DNA of 64,000 bases from Ideonella dechloratans (GTDB lineage: Bacteria > Pseudomonadota > Gammaproteobacteria > Burkholderiales > Burkholderiaceae_C), in the NCBI RefSeq assembly GCF_021049305.1, contig NZ_CP088082.1:1-64000 (forward strand), in the 5' to 3' direction. This document shows, piece after piece, positions 1 to 9,632 of this stretch (position 1 is the first letter of the stretch; every line of letters starts with the position of its first letter). The notes under the pieces are model-generated. The model was not told the DNA's origin, did no database searches, and saw only the letters and a program-made list of their open reading frames with translations. The position numbers and the translations under genes are program-made.

Positions 1-552
1 GAAGCGCGCCAGCTCGCGGGCCCACACCGTGGTCATCGACACCACACCGGCCTTGGCCGCGCTGTAGTTGGTCTGGCCCATGTTGCCCGCGCGGGACACG
101 CTCGAGAGGCTGACGATCACCCCGCCGTGGCCGGCGCGCACCATCTGCTCGGCCGCCGCGCGGGTGCACAGGAAGACGCCGGTGAGGTTGACGTCGATCA
201 CCGCCTGCCAGGCGGCCAGGCTCATGCGATCGGTGACCTGGCCGTCGCGCACCTTCAGCAGCATGCCATCGCGGGTGATGCCGGCGTTGTTGACCAGGCC
301 GTCGAAGCGGCCGAAGTCCTCGGCGATGCGGCTCATCACCGCATCCACCTGGCCCTCGTCGGCCACGTTGGCGGTGTAGGCCCGGGCCTGCACGCCCAGG
401 GCTTCGCAGTCGGCCCGCGTGGCCGCCAGGGCCTCCGGGTCGCGGTCGATCAGGGCCAGGTCCGCGCCGCGGCGGCCCAGGGTCAAGGCAATGGCGCGGC
501 CGATGCCGCGGGCGGCGCCCGTGATGGCGATGGTCTTGTGGGACAGATCCAT
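1..552 (-). CDS. SDR-family oxidoreductase (FabG-like), C-terminus cut by window edge
   Basis: NAD(P)-dependent short-chain dehydrogenase/reductase, probably a 3-oxoacyl-ACP or 3-hydroxyacyl-CoA reductase. The 184 visible codons show the cofactor motif TGAARGIG near residues 9-16, the NNAG motif in LVNNAGIT, the catalytic serine region (SLSSVS) and the catalytic YSAAK (Tyr-x-x-x-Lys). The reading frame runs off position 1, so about the last quarter of the protein is missing. The ATG at 552 begins [12 protein letters not shown], a normal SDR N-terminus. It is divergent from the ferric-reductase-like gene. The substrate cannot be assigned from sequence. Confidence 0.9.
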   Translation of the reverse strand, partial: MDLSHKTIAITGAARGIGRAIALTLGRRGADLALIDRDPEALAATRADCEALGVQARAYTANVADEGQVDAVMSRIAEDFGRFDGLVNNAGITRDGMLLKVRDGQVTDRMSLAAWQAVIDVNLTGVFLCTRAAAEQMVRAGHGGVIVSLSSVSRAGNMGQTNYSAAKAGVVSMTTVWARELARF

Positions 553-690
553 GGGAAATCCAGACAAACAGCAGAAGCCAGAGAAGCCCCGATTGAACCA
601 TTTGACGTGCCGCAATCCGCTCCACATTTCCTGCAATTTCGCCGGGCACAGTGGCCACCATTGAAACGTGCCTGTTGAACGGATTCCGTG

Positions 691-2037
691 ATGCGAACAC
701 TCGCCTTCCAACGCCATTTCGCCGCCGGCCTGCTGCTGCTGACCGGCCTGTGGCTGTGGGCCGATCCCCGCTGGCTGCAGCCCCAGACCTACTTCGGCTT
801 TCGCGCGGTGGCCATGCAATACAGCGGGGTCATCGCCATCGCCGCCATGTCGGTGGCCATGATCCTGGCCACCCGCCCGCGCTGGCTGGAGACGCCGCTG
901 GTCGGCCTGGACAAGATGTACCGCCTGCACAAGTGGCTGGGGATCACCGCCCTGGGGGTGTCGGTCATCCACTGGTGGCTGGGGCAGGGCAGCAAATGGA
1001 TGGCGCAGTGGGGCTGGGTGACCCGGGGTGCCCGTCCGCCGCGCGGTTCGGCGCCCGACCAGGGCGTGCTGCAGGCCTGGCTGGGCAGCCAGCGCCACCT
1101 GGCCGAAACCGTGGGTGAATGGGCCTTCTACGCCGTGGCGGTGCTGCTGGTGCTGGCCCTGGTCAAGCGCTTCCCGTACAAGCTGTTTGCCAAGACACAC
1201 ACCTGGATGGCCGCGCTGTACCTGGCCCTCGTGTTCCACAGCGTGGTGCTGACCCAGTTCAGCTACTGGGCCCAGCCCCTGGGGTGGCTGATGCTGCCGC
1301 TGCTGCTGGGTGGCGTGGCCAGTGCCGTCTGGGTGCTGGCCGGGCGGGTGGGGCGCAGCCGCCAGGTGCGGGCCACCGTGGTCGCGCGGCAGGAATACCC
1401 CGCCTTGAAGACCCTGGAGACCGAACTGCTGGTCGACGCCGGCTGGCCCGGCCACCAGGCGGGCCAGTTCGCCTTTCTGACCGTCGATCCCAAGGAGGGG
1501 CCTCATCCGTTCACGATGGCCTCGGCGTGGGATCCGGCCACCCGCCGCCTGCGCTTCGTAACCAAGGCCCTGGGGGACCACACCGGCCAACTGCCCGCGC
1601 TGCTGCGCGAGGGCCAGCGGGTCACCGTGGAAGGGCCCTACGGCCGCTTCGACTTCGACGATGGCCGGAGCCGTCAGATCTGGGTGGGCGCCGGCATCGG
1701 CATCACCCCCTTCATCGCCCGCCTCAAGCAGCTGGCCCGTCGCCCCGTGCCTGGCACCGAGATCGACCTCTTCCACGCCACCACCGTGCTGGACGCCGCC
1801 GCCATCGAGAAGCTGCAGCAGGACGCCCGCGCCGCCGGCGTCCGCCTGCACGTGTGGGTGGATGGCCGCGACGGCCTGCTCGACGGCGAGCGCATCCGCG
1901 CCCAGGTGCCCGGCTGGCAGCAGGCCAGCGTCTGGTTCTGTGGGCCTGCCGGCTTCGGTCGCAGCCTGGTGCAGGACTTCATGGCGCGCGGCCTGCCGTC
2001 CGGTGCCTTCCACCAGGAGCTCTTCGAGATGCGCTGA
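691..2037 (+). CDS. Ferric-reductase-like transmembrane flavoprotein
   Basis: A 448-residue membrane oxidoreductase of the ferric reductase/NADPH-oxidase superfamily. The N-terminal half has about six hydrophobic segments with histidines suited to haem binding (LHKWLG near 79, IHWWLG near 92, THTWMAA near 170, VFHS near 182). The C-terminal half is a ferredoxin-reductase module: FAD motif HPFTMAS near 271 and NAD(P)-binding GAGIGITPF near 332. The family moves electrons from NAD(P)H across the inner membrane to a metal or other acceptor. A GTG at 688 directly precedes the ATG at 691, and either could be used. No partner gene is adjacent, so the acceptor is unknown. Confidence 0.85.
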   Translation: MRTLAFQRHFAAGLLLLTGLWLWADPRWLQPQTYFGFRAVAMQYSGVIAIAAMSVAMILATRPRWLETPLVGLDKMYRLHKWLGITALGVSVIHWWLGQGSKWMAQWGWVTRGARPPRGSAPDQGVLQAWLGSQRHLAETVGEWAFYAVAVLLVLALVKRFPYKLFAKTHTWMAALYLALVFHSVVLTQFSYWAQPLGWLMLPLLLGGVASAVWVLAGRVGRSRQVRATVVARQEYPALKTLETELLVDAGWPGHQAGQFAFLTVDPKEGPHPFTMASAWDPATRRLRFVTKALGDHTGQLPALLREGQRVTVEGPYGRFDFDDGRSRQIWVGAGIGITPFIARLKQLARRPVPGTEIDLFHATTVLDAAAIEKLQQDARAAGVRLHVWVDGRDGLLDGERIRAQVPGWQQASVWFCGPAGFGRSLVQDFMARGLPSGAFHQELFEMR

Positions 2038-2189
2038 GCCTGTCGGGTACCTGCTTGGGTAATATTTCCCCAGGCATTGGTTCACGCTGGAGGGAACCGG
2101 AGAATCGGCGCAACGAAAAAGAAGCCGCCACAGGCTGCCCACGCGCTCGTCCGGAGCGCGCGCTGCCGGGTGCCACGTCGCAAAGCAGT

Positions 2190-4346
2190 ATGTGCGCTGA
2201 GGTTCCCTGTCCCCGTTTCCCCGATGCGGCCACCCTGGTGGCCGCTGCCGATCACGAAGCGCCCCTGTCCCCCGTGCTGAGGGCCTGGTGCCTGCGCAAC
2301 AGTCAACCGCGAGCCGCCCAGGCCCTGGCCCAGGCGGCGCTGTCCCAGGCGGGCGACCCGATCGACGCGGCGGATCGGATCCGCCTGGAACTGGTGCTGG
2401 CCGAGGCCGCCCTGCACCTGGGCCAGCCCGATGAGGCGCGGCGGTGGCTGGACATCAGCCTCCAGGCCCTGCACCGCAGCTCCTTGCCCCTGTGCCACGC
2501 CGACGCGCTGTGGATCGAGGCCAACTGGGCCCACGATCAGGGCGATCGCGTCCTGCGAACGGTGGCCTTGCGGGGCGCGATCGAGATGGCGCGCAGCGCC
2601 CGCGATCCGCAGCGCGAGCGCCTGGGGCAGCTGCTGCTCGCCGTCTTCGACGCCGCCGAGCGCCGCGAGGGCTTCGCCAGCCAGTGGGACGCCCAGGTGC
2701 GGCCGAACCTGGACGCCCCCGAGGCCTCGGAGCGCTGTCTGGCCCACTTCTACTGCTTCCTGGCCGCCGATGCCCAGGGCGATGCTGCCGGGGCGCTGTC
2801 TCACGCCCTGCAGTCGCGCGCCGCGGCGCAGGAGTGCGGCATGACCCGCCGGGCGCTGATGGATGCCGCCAACATCGGGGCCATCTACGACGACCTCGGC
2901 GAGCTGGGGGCTGCGCTGGAGATCCTGGAGCCCGCGGTGCGCGAGGCGCGTGCGCACGGGGCGCCCTATCCGCTGGCCACCTGTCTCTACACCCTGGCCG
3001 CGGTGCTGCTGAAGCAGGGACGCGCCGCCCTGGCCCTGGCGATGGGCCGCGAGGCGGTGGCCCTGCTGTCGCACTGCCCCGGATCGCCGCATTACGTGTC
3101 GGCACTGCAGGTGCTGGGCGCCGTGGCCCTGAGGCTCGAGGACTGGCCCGCCGCCCAGGAGGTCTTCGACACCTCGCTGTCCCTGCGGCGCAACCCCCTG
3201 GCGCCGCCCACCGCCCACGGCCATGCCCATGTGGGTCTGGCCCGGCTGCACCACCGCAACGGCCGGCCCGCGCAGGCGCAACATCATCTGATGTGCGTGC
3301 TCGAGAGCGATCCCCGCCAGGTCGAACCGGCCACCCGCATCGAGGCGCTGACGCTGCAGGCCGAGGTGCTGGCGGCCCAGGAGCATCCGCAGGCCGACGC
3401 CGAGGCGGTGCGTTGCCTGGAGCAGGCCCTGGCCGAGCAGGGCCGCCTCGGCGGAGCGGGCGGCAGACCTCCCCTGCTGGAGGCTCTTTCCGCCCAGTTG
3501 GCCCGCCAGGGGCGCACCGGGGAAGCCCTGGCCCGCCTGCAGGAGGCGCTGGCGGCCCGCCAGGAGGAGCAGGCCCGTTCGGCCAGCCGCCATGCCCAGG
3601 CACTCGAGGTGCGTCTGCGCACGGAGCAGGCCCTGGCCGAGGCCCAGACCCACCGCCTGGCTGCCCAGGCCCAGCAGGCCCGGGCCGAGGAGCTCGACCG
3701 TCTGAACCAGGCCTTGCGCCGCACCCTCGACGAACTGCACGACACCCAGCAGCGCCTGCTGGAGCGCAATGAGGCCCTGGAGCGGGCCAACGCCGAGATC
3801 CGCGAACTGAGCCTGACGGACCCGCTGACCGGCCTGCGCAACCGGCGCTATCTGACCGAGGTCATCGAGGCGCTGGCTGCCCAGGCGCTGCGGCCCTACC
3901 GCGCCGGCACCGGCCCGGTCCGGGGTCACCCCGGCGATCTGGCCTTCCTGATGGTGGACATGGACCACTTCAAGGCGGTCAACGACGCCCACGGCCACTC
4001 CGCCGGCGATGCGGTGCTCGTGCAGTTCGCGCAGCGCCTGCGCACCCTCACCCGCCAGCAGGACTTCCTGTTCCGCTGGGGCGGCGAGGAATTCCTGATC
4101 CTGCTGCGCGGCATCCCGCGCGAAGAGGTGCCGCTGATCGCCGAGCGCCTGCGTCACGCGGTGGCCGAGCAACCCTTCCATCTCGGGCCGGGGCAGGCGC
4201 TGTCGCGCACCGCCTCCATCGGTCACGCCAGCTTCCCGGTCGACCCGGACGCCCCGCTGGCCCTGAACTGGCAGCAGGCCATCGACCTGGCCGACAGCCG
4301 GCTGTTCGAGGCCAAGCGCCTGGGCCGCAACCGCTGCGTGGGCTGA
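2190..4346 (+). CDS. TPR-repeat diguanylate cyclase (GGDEF)
   Basis: A 718-residue cytosolic signalling protein. The first ~470 residues are helical tetratricopeptide-like repeats. A coiled-coil linker rich in Ala, Gln and Arg follows, and then a C-terminal GGDEF domain. The active site reads GGEEF near residue 630. RQQD lies five residues before it, a complete inhibitory I-site (RxxD), so an active, product-inhibited c-di-GMP synthase is expected. The frame stays open far upstream, but the ATG at 2190 starts where the protein begins to look like protein; no strong ribosome-binding site is visible. There is no membrane segment or signal peptide. The TPR part probably senses a protein or peptide partner. 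Confidence 0.85.
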   Translation: MCAEVPCPRFPDAATLVAAADHEAPLSPVLRAWCLRNSQPRAAQALAQAALSQAGDPIDAADRIRLELVLAEAALHLGQPDEARRWLDISLQALHRSSLPLCHADALWIEANWAHDQGDRVLRTVALRGAIEMARSARDPQRERLGQLLLAVFDAAERREGFASQWDAQVRPNLDAPEASERCLAHFYCFLAADAQGDAAGALSHALQSRAAAQECGMTRRALMDAANIGAIYDDLGELGAALEILEPAVREARAHGAPYPLATCLYTLAAVLLKQGRAALALAMGREAVALLSHCPGSPHYVSALQVLGAVALRLEDWPAAQEVFDTSLSLRRNPLAPPTAHGHAHVGLARLHHRNGRPAQAQHHLMCVLESDPRQVEPATRIEALTLQAEVLAAQEHPQADAEAVRCLEQALAEQGRLGGAGGRPPLLEALSAQLARQGRTGEALARLQEALAARQEEQARSASRHAQALEVRLRTEQALAEAQTHRLAAQAQQARAEELDRLNQALRRTLDELHDTQQRLLERNEALERANAEIRELSLTDPLTGLRNRRYLTEVIEALAAQALRPYRAGTGPVRGHPGDLAFLMVDMDHFKAVNDAHGHSAGDAVLVQFAQRLRTLTRQQDFLFRWGGEEFLILLRGIPREEVPLIAERLRHAVAEQPFHLGPGQALSRTASIGHASFPVDPDAPLALNWQQAIDLADSRLFEAKRLGRNRCVG

Positions 4347-4352
4347 ACCGCC

Positions 4353-4913
4353 TCAGAGCAGAGGCGCCCGGCCTTCCTCCTGCCGCAGCTGGGTGCTCAG
4401 CCCGTCGCAGGCGCGGCCCCAGTCTTCCACCCAGGCGGGCAGAGGCGGGGAGGACTCCTCTCCCATCTCCCGGGCGAACTCGCGCGGGTCCACCGTGCCC
4501 TGGGCGCTGCGGAAGGTGCCGCGCATCACCACCACGCCGATCACCCGGCCCGCGCGCACGAAGCGGTGTTCCATGATCATCCACTTGGTGTCCCAGCCCA
4601 GCAGCCGGGTGTGGATCTCGAACGCCTGGAACAGGCGCAGCTCCTGGCGGAACTTGCCCCAGACATCGGCCACGATGGGCACCGCCCGGTGGCGCAGCGC
4701 CACGCGGTGGGCGCCGCTGCGCAGCACGAAGTCCATGCGCCCCACATCCGCCAGCGTGAAGTAGCGGCCGTTGGTCACATGGCGGTTCAGGTCCAAGTCC
4801 AATGGCCAGACCCGCATGCGCACCACGGTGCGGTCCAGGCCATGCACCGGGCGGCGCCAGGGCCGGCACAGCAACATCATCAACAGGCGAAACCAGAGAT
4901 TCACGGCATCCAC
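4353..4913 (-). CDS. Hotdog-fold acyl-CoA thioesterase family protein
   Basis: A 186-residue hotdog-fold thioesterase (4HBT type). The region DLDLNRHVTNGRYFTLAD carries the conserved Asp/Asn/His-Asn-Tyr pattern around the catalytic Asp, and KFRQELRLF with the following strands fits the family. The N-terminal ~20 residues are hydrophobic (LWFRLLMMLL) and may be a membrane anchor, as in THEM6-like members. Translation apparently starts at GTG 4913. It is convergent with the diguanylate cyclase and divergent from the GlxA-type regulator, with an inverted repeat in the shared upstream region. The acyl substrate is unknown. Confidence 0.75.
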   Translation of the reverse strand: MDAVNLWFRLLMMLLCRPWRRPVHGLDRTVVRMRVWPLDLDLNRHVTNGRYFTLADVGRMDFVLRSGAHRVALRHRAVPIVADVWGKFRQELRLFQAFEIHTRLLGWDTKWMIMEHRFVRAGRVIGVVVMRGTFRSAQGTVDPREFAREMGEESSPPLPAWVEDWGRACDGLSTQLRQEEGRAPLL

Positions 4914-4969
4914 ATGAGGGAAAACTGAGACGGTGCGACTCTAGACAGGCCGTCCTGCTTCGGCCAGGT

Positions 4970-5000
4970 GCAGAAATGACATTCAGGGGGTCATTTCTGC
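4970..5000. promoter_or_regulatory. Perfect 11-bp inverted repeat between thioesterase and glxA-type genes
   Basis: Left arm GCAGAAATGAC (4970-4980) and right arm GTCATTTCTGC (4990-5000) are exact inverted copies separated by 9 bp, so their centres are 20 bp (two helical turns) apart. The repeat ends 4 bp before the ATG at 5005. It is a candidate operator for autoregulation by the AraC-type protein, or an RNA hairpin limiting its translation. The role is inferred. Confidence 0.5.
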
Positions 5001-5004
5001 CATC

Positions 5005-5988
5005 ATGGCGACCATGAAGATCTGCCTGCTGCTGGCCGAGCATTGCGCGGCTGCCAACGCCACCCTGACCCTGGAGGTGTTGGGGGCGGCCAACCGCTTC
5101 AGCGCGGCGGCCGAGCCGCCCTTTGCCTGCACCACCGCGTCGCTGGACGGGCGGTCCGTGGCGACCTTCAGCGGGCAGCGCCTGGCGGTGGATGCCGCGC
5201 TGGACGACGTCGGGCCGGTCGATCTGGTGATCATCCCCGGCTTTCTCTTCACCTTGCGCGAGGCCCTGCCCAGCTTCGTGCGATACGGCGACTGGCTGCG
5301 CCGCCAGCACGACCGGGGCGCGGTGCTGGCCAGCATGTGCACCGCCAGCTTCCTGCTGGCCGAATGCGGCTTGCTGGATGGGCGCACCGCCACCACCCAC
5401 TGGGCTTTCGCCTCGCTGTTCCGCCGTCGCTATCCCGCCGTGCGCCTGGATGAGCGCCTGCTGCTGTGTGACGACGGACAGGTGGTGACCAGCGGGGGTG
5501 CCACCGCCGCGATGGACCTGCTGCAGCACCTGCTGCAGCGCCTGGGCCCGCCCGCGGTGGCCGAACAATGCGCTCACCACCTGCTGGTGGACCGGGTGCG
5601 CGAGTACCAGGCCCCTTACGCGCTGTGGAAGCCCTCGCGCGGGCATGGTGACGAGGCCGTCCTGCGCGTGCAGGACTGGCTGGAGGTTCACCACGCCCTG
5701 CCGGTCAGCATCGACGCCCTGGCCAGCCGTTTCGGCTTTGGCGAGCGCCAGTTCAAGCGCCGCTTCAAGGAGGCCACCGGCCTGGCCCCGCTGGCCTACC
5801 TGCAGGCCCTGCGTCTGGAGGCGGCCAAACGCCTGCTGCAGGACAGTCGGCAGAGCCTGGAAAGCATCACGGCCGCCGTGGGCTACGAAGACGTCAGCTC
5901 CTTCCGCCGCCTGTTCCAGCGCGAGGTGGGGTTGTCGCCTTCGGCCTTCCGTGAGAAGTTCCGGCCGGCAGTGACGATGCAGCCCTGA
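5005..5988 (+). CDS. GlxA-family AraC-type transcriptional regulator
   Basis: A 327-residue regulator. Residues ~4-190 form a DJ-1/PfpI (class I glutamine amidotransferase-like) domain, with the nucleophile-elbow cysteine in ASMCTASFLL and the family pattern DGRTATTHW. Residues ~215-320 hold two AraC helix-turn-helix motifs (IDALASRFGFGERQFKRRF and SITAAVGYEDVSSFRRLF). Proteins of this architecture usually activate catabolic genes for amino acids or quaternary amines; no such gene is adjacent, so the target is unknown. A second Met at 5014 is an alternative start. The perfect inverted repeat just upstream suggests autoregulation. Confidence 0.88.
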   Translation: MATMKICLLLAEHCAAANATLTLEVLGAANRFSAAAEPPFACTTASLDGRSVATFSGQRLAVDAALDDVGPVDLVIIPGFLFTLREALPSFVRYGDWLRRQHDRGAVLASMCTASFLLAECGLLDGRTATTHWAFASLFRRRYPAVRLDERLLLCDDGQVVTSGGATAAMDLLQHLLQRLGPPAVAEQCAHHLLVDRVREYQAPYALWKPSRGHGDEAVLRVQDWLEVHHALPVSIDALASRFGFGERQFKRRFKEATGLAPLAYLQALRLEAAKRLLQDSRQSLESITAAVGYEDVSSFRRLFQREVGLSPSAFREKFRPAVTMQP

Positions 5989-6123
5989 GTGGCCCGCGTG
6001 CAGCCTGTCCTGTCCGCGGGCCCGTCTGTCGCATGGCGCTGGACGGGCCTGCGGCCCCGACGCATCCTGGCGCCGGGGTCATCCTGCGCATCAGACGCAG
6101 CCCCGCCACCCCAAGGAGTCGCC

Positions 6124-6327
6124 ATGAAAGCCCTGACCCTCTTCGTCGCCTGGTGCATCCTGTTCGTGTTGGCCTGGCCGGTGGCCCTGCTGGCCTTGTT
6201 CCTGATGCCGCTGGTGTGGCTCATCACCCTGCCGCTGCGCCTGGTCGGCATCACCTTCGAGGCCCTGTTCGCACTGATCCGCGCCCTGCTGTTCCTGCCG
6301 GCGCGAGTGCTGGGGTGGCGCGGCTGA
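6124..6327 (+). CDS. Small two-helix membrane protein
   Basis: A 67-residue, strongly hydrophobic protein with two predicted membrane segments (residues ~4-24 and ~27-48) and a basic C-terminus ending LGWRG. A good ribosome-binding site (AAGGAG, 6 bp before the ATG) supports translation. I do not recognise the family. It stands alone between the GlxA-type regulator and a convergent SnoaL-like gene. Confidence 0.6.
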   Translation: MKALTLFVAWCILFVLAWPVALLALFLMPLVWLITLPLRLVGITFEALFALIRALLFLPARVLGWRG

Positions 6328-6378
6328 TTGCTGCGGTGGCTGCGTCGATGACCGCCCCACGGGCCCGTCGATGTCCGG

Positions 6379-6783
6379 TCAGCGATCCGGTGCGTACTTG
6401 TCGCCCACCTGCTCGCGCAGGGGGTGCGTGTCATAGACGATCTGCATCTCGTGGATCCGGGCGCTTCCCGGCCGAAAGCTGAAGACGTCCACGCAGCTGA
6501 AGTCCACGGTCCTTCCGTCGCTCAGCGTCCAGTCGTAGCGGAAGTAGGCAGCCACTCGCACGACGCTGGAGGTCTGCACCGACACGAACAGGTCGATGAG
6601 CGTGATGACGCTCCTGCGGGATGCCTGCGCGAGCCTTTGGAAGAACTCGCCCGCGGGCAGGCTGCCCAGGAAGGGTGAGTGAACGACGCCGTCGTCCTCG
6701 AACGTGGCGATCAGGCCGGCCGTGTCGCTGGCGTGCAGGCGATCCAGATAGGTCCGAACGGTCTGGATGGGGGGCTGCGTCAT
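6379..6783 (-). CDS. SnoaL/NTF2-like fold protein
   Basis: A 134-residue protein with the NTF2/SnoaL cone fold: helix PIQTVRTYLDRLHASDTAGL, then FEDDGVVHSPFLG, then strands including RVAAYFRYDWTLSDG and the terminal DVFSFRPGSARIHEMQIVYD. Small stand-alone members bind or isomerise small molecules, or have no known activity. It is divergent from a LysR regulator 94 bp away, and the regulator probably controls it. Confidence 0.75.
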   Translation of the reverse strand: MTQPPIQTVRTYLDRLHASDTAGLIATFEDDGVVHSPFLGSLPAGEFFQRLAQASRRSVITLIDLFVSVQTSSVVRVAAYFRYDWTLSDGRTVDFSCVDVFSFRPGSARIHEMQIVYDTHPLREQVGDKYAPDR

Positions 6784-6863
6784 GGGAAGTCACCTTGAAG
6801 TGCTGGGGTTGGCACAGCTTCCAGGTTTCAGGTGGTGGCCACAAGCCACAATGGCGCCAAATA

Positions 6864-6880
6864 CATAAGAGACTCTTATG
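6864..6880. promoter_or_regulatory. 17-bp perfect palindrome overlapping the lysR start codon
   Basis: CATAAGAGACTCTTATG is a perfect 8-1-8 palindrome whose last three bases are the ATG of the LysR gene. LysR proteins bind dyads in divergent promoters. Its position in the 94-bp divergent region makes it a candidate autoregulatory operator; it also contains AAGAG, which may serve as the ribosome-binding site. Confidence 0.5.
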
Positions 6881-7783
6881 CATCTGCGCTACCTGGAGTA
6901 CCTCAAGGCGGTCATCGAGCACGGCTCCTTTGCGGCGGCCGCTCAGGTGATCGGTGTGTCGCAGCCCGCCATCAGCCACGGCCTGAGGACGCTTCAGAAG
7001 CACTTTGATGCGCCGCTGCTGCGCCGGTCCGGCCGGCGCAGCGTTCCGACGGCGCTGGCCCTGCAGGTCGCATCGGAAGGGGCATCGCTGGCCGACCGGT
7101 TCGAGGCACTGGCCGCGGCGGCCCCACGCCGATCGAATCCGAACGGGCTGAGGGTGGGGCTGACGCCTTCTGCCGCCGTGGTCTGCGGGCCGGCGCTGTA
7201 CGACGCCTGGTGCCTGGGCCATCCTCGTCGCACCTTGGCGCTGGCGACGGTCGACGAGGGGCGCCTGCTGTCGGGCCTGCGTCGGCGAGAGTTCGACTTC
7301 GTCATCGCACCGCGACCGCGGCGATACGATCCGAGCGGCCTGGAATGCCAGCCGCTGTACCAGCTGCAGCCCAGGGTCTACGCGCGCTCAAACCATCCTC
7401 TGGCCGGCGCGCAGACGCTGGCTGCGTTGCAGACGGCGGCCTGGGCCTGCGTCGGGCCGAGCGTCCGTGGGCCGGTCGACGTGCTGTCCGAGGCCTTCGC
7501 GGTTCGCCGCATGGCCGCGCCCCGGGTGATTGCGAACTGCCCCGACTTCACCAGCATGCTCACGCTGGTGGCGCACACCGACCTGCTGGCCGTGGTGCCG
7601 CACGCCGCCCTGCTGAGCGGTGACCTGCGCAAGCAGATCGCGCCCTTGCACCTGCGCGAGACACTGCCTCTCTACGAGATGTGGTGGTTCCATCCAGCCC
7701 GCTCCCGTCGCGCGGCGGGGGTGCTTGCCGCGCTGGGTCATGCGCTGGAAGAGGCCGCCCTCGGCGACCTCGGTTCCCCTTGA
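6878..7783 (+). CDS. LysR-family transcriptional regulator
   Basis: A 301-residue LysR regulator. The N-terminal winged helix-turn-helix (residues ~1-60; FAAAAQVIGVSQPAISHGL) is followed by a periplasmic-binding-protein-like effector domain (~90-290). It is divergent from the SnoaL-like gene, the usual arrangement for a LysR protein and its target. The start overlaps a perfect palindrome. The effector is unknown. Confidence 0.9.
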   Translation: MHLRYLEYLKAVIEHGSFAAAAQVIGVSQPAISHGLRTLQKHFDAPLLRRSGRRSVPTALALQVASEGASLADRFEALAAAAPRRSNPNGLRVGLTPSAAVVCGPALYDAWCLGHPRRTLALATVDEGRLLSGLRRREFDFVIAPRPRRYDPSGLECQPLYQLQPRVYARSNHPLAGAQTLAALQTAAWACVGPSVRGPVDVLSEAFAVRRMAAPRVIANCPDFTSMLTLVAHTDLLAVVPHAALLSGDLRKQIAPLHLRETLPLYEMWWFHPARSRRAAGVLAALGHALEEAALGDLGSP

Positions 7784-7844
7784 CCGACACCCGCATGTAC
7801 GCTTGCGGCTGCCCCTGCGTCGGGGCGCCCCTTCTTCTGTCCCC

Positions 7845-8603
7845 ATGTCCCCGCTGAACACCGAATTCCACCGCCTCTTCCTGTCTTCCGCCGGCCCGCA
7901 GGCGCCCGCTGCCCTGCTGGACGACCAGGGGCTCACCCGCGCCCTGGTGCTGGAGCTGATCGCGCCTGTGGACACCGTGGCCATTGGGGCGCTGTGGCAG
8001 GGCCTGCAGACCGAGCTGGGTCTGCCTGCCCCGGCAGTGGCCGTGAACGGGCAGGATGCGCTGCAGCTCTGGCTTTCGCTGGCCCAGCCGGTGGGCCTGG
8101 CGCAGGCCCGGGCTTTTCTGGAGGGGCTGGTCGCGCGCTACCTGCCCGCGCTGCAAGCCCGCCAGTGGCGGGCCTGGCCGGCGGCGGATGCGGCGCGGCC
8201 CGGCGGCGTGGCCCATGTGCCGCCCATTCCGGCTGAGCAGCCCGGCGGCGACAGTTGGTCGGCCTTTGTCTCGCCGGACCTGGCGCCGGTGTTTGCCGAG
8301 ACGCCCTGGCTGGACATCCCACCGCGTGACGATGCCCAGGCGGCCCTGCTGCGGGGGCTGAGCACCATCGGCCCCACGGCCTGGGCGGAGGCGATGGGCC
8401 AGCTGACTGCGCAGGCGCCCGTGCCAATGGAGGACGCGGCAGCCACGCCTGCAGTCGGGCCCATCGCCACGCCCGCGGGCGTGGGGCCGGGCGCGGACGT
8501 CACCGACCCGCGCGCCTTCCTGCAGGCGGTGATGTGCGACACCCGGGTGCCGCTGGCCTTGCGCATCGAGGCGGCCAAGGCGCTCCTGCCTGGTGCAGAT
8601 TGA
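7845..8603 (+). CDS. Hypothetical protein, 252 aa
   Basis: I do not recognise the family. The protein is acidic and rich in Ala and Pro. It starts MSPLNTEFHRLFL, has a helical N-terminal half containing two LEGL/LWQGL helices, a Pro/Ala-rich low-complexity stretch near residues 185-215, and a helical C-terminus (LALRIEAAKALLPGAD). It has no signal peptide or membrane segment. Codon usage matches the neighbours and the frame is open throughout. It is convergent with acuI, with an 11-bp gap. Confidence 0.65.
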   Translation: MSPLNTEFHRLFLSSAGPQAPAALLDDQGLTRALVLELIAPVDTVAIGALWQGLQTELGLPAPAVAVNGQDALQLWLSLAQPVGLAQARAFLEGLVARYLPALQARQWRAWPAADAARPGGVAHVPPIPAEQPGGDSWSAFVSPDLAPVFAETPWLDIPPRDDAQAALLRGLSTIGPTAWAEAMGQLTAQAPVPMEDAAATPAVGPIATPAGVGPGADVTDPRAFLQAVMCDTRVPLALRIEAAKALLPGAD

Positions 8604-8614
8604 ATGCGCCGCGC

Positions 8615-9604
8615 TCAGCGGTTGACGTCCACCACCACGCGGTTGGCCGTCAGGCGGCCGTCCAGCAGGTCGGCCGAGGCGGCGATGGCCTCGCTCAGGC
8701 CGATCTCTTGCACCAGGCCGGCCAGGCGCGCGGGTGGCAGGTGCCGGGCCAGCAGGGCCCAGGCTTCGGCGCGCTGGGTGTTGGGCACGTAGACGCAGTT
8801 GATGCCGTAGAGCGTCACGCCGCGCAGGATGAAGGGCATGACGGTGGCGGGGAAGTCCGCGCCGCCGGCCAGACCGCAGGCGGCCACGGCGCCGTTCCAC
8901 CGGGTGGCGGCGCAGGCATTGGCCAGGGTGTGGCTGCCCACGGTGTCCACCACACCGGCCCAGTGTTCGCTCTGCAGCGGCTTGCCGGGGGCGGCCAGGG
9001 TGGCGCGGTCGATCACCTCGGCCGCGCCCAGGGCCTTCAGGCCTTCCGCCAGGGCCGGGCGACCGCTGGAGGCATGCACCTCGAAGCCCAGGCCGGCCAG
9101 CAGGGCCACCGCCACCACGCCCACGCCGCCGCTGCCGCCGGTCACCAGCACCGGGCCCTTGTCGGGCGTGATGCCGTGGCGCAGCAGGGCCTGCACGCAC
9201 AGCGCAGCGGTGTAGCCGGCCGTGCCGATGGCCATGGTGTCGCGCAGGCTGTAGGGCGCGGGCACCTTCAGCAGCCAGTCGGCCGAAACGCGGGCCTTCT
9301 GGGCCAGGCCGCCCCAGTGGGTCTCGCCCAGGCCCCAGCTGTTGACCACCACGGCGTCGCCGGGCTGCCAGTCGGGGTGGCTGCTGGCCTCCACCGTGCC
9401 GGCCAGGTCGATGCCGGCCACCATGGGCCAGGTCTTGACGATGGCACCGCGGCCGGTGACGGCCAGGGCGTCCTTGTAGTTCAGCGTGGACCAGGCCACG
9501 CGCACGGTCACGTCGCCCGGGGGCAGGGCGCTGTCCTCCAGCTCGGTCAGCGTGGCGGTGGTGCTCTTGTCCGCATTGCGGCTCAGCAGCAGGGCCTTGA
9601 ACAT
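8615..9604 (-). CDS. acuI: Acrylyl-CoA reductase (NADPH), AcuI/YhdH family
   Basis: A 329-residue zinc-free medium-chain dehydrogenase/reductase. The family reduces acrylyl-CoA to propionyl-CoA with NADPH, which removes a toxic intermediate of 3-hydroxypropionate, DMSP or propionate metabolism. Visible features are the GroES-like N-terminus with the AcuI/YhdH-type WSTLNYKDALAVTG, the Rossmann motif VTGGSGGVGVVAVALL near residue 150, and NSWGLGETHWGG. A strong AAGGAGA precedes the ATG at 9604. It is the last gene of the icmF operon, 28 bp after the cobalamin-binding-type gene. Confidence 0.85.
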   Translation of the reverse strand: MFKALLLSRNADKSTTATLTELEDSALPPGDVTVRVAWSTLNYKDALAVTGRGAIVKTWPMVAGIDLAGTVEASSHPDWQPGDAVVVNSWGLGETHWGGLAQKARVSADWLLKVPAPYSLRDTMAIGTAGYTAALCVQALLRHGITPDKGPVLVTGGSGGVGVVAVALLAGLGFEVHASSGRPALAEGLKALGAAEVIDRATLAAPGKPLQSEHWAGVVDTVGSHTLANACAATRWNGAVAACGLAGGADFPATVMPFILRGVTLYGINCVYVPNTQRAEAWALLARHLPPARLAGLVQEIGLSEAIAASADLLDGRLTANRVVVDVNR

Positions 9605-9632
9605 GCGTGTCTCCTTGTCGTGTCGTGGGGAT

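Noticed and set aside
1119..2189. Upstream extension of the TPR-GGDEF reading frame
   Set aside because: It overlaps the ferric-reductase-like gene out of frame and is Pro/Gly/Arg-rich; the recognisable protein starts at ATG 2190.
2082..4226. Long open frame on the strand opposite the TPR-GGDEF gene
   Set aside because: Its translation is Gly/Gln/His-rich with no family character and mirrors the GC-skewed codons of the real gene; the plus strand has clear GGDEF motifs.
6019..6049. Stem GGCCCGTC...GACGGGCC after the GlxA-type gene as a terminator
   Set aside because: The arms match, but the 15-base loop and lack of a T-run make it indistinguishable from chance pairing in GC-rich DNA.
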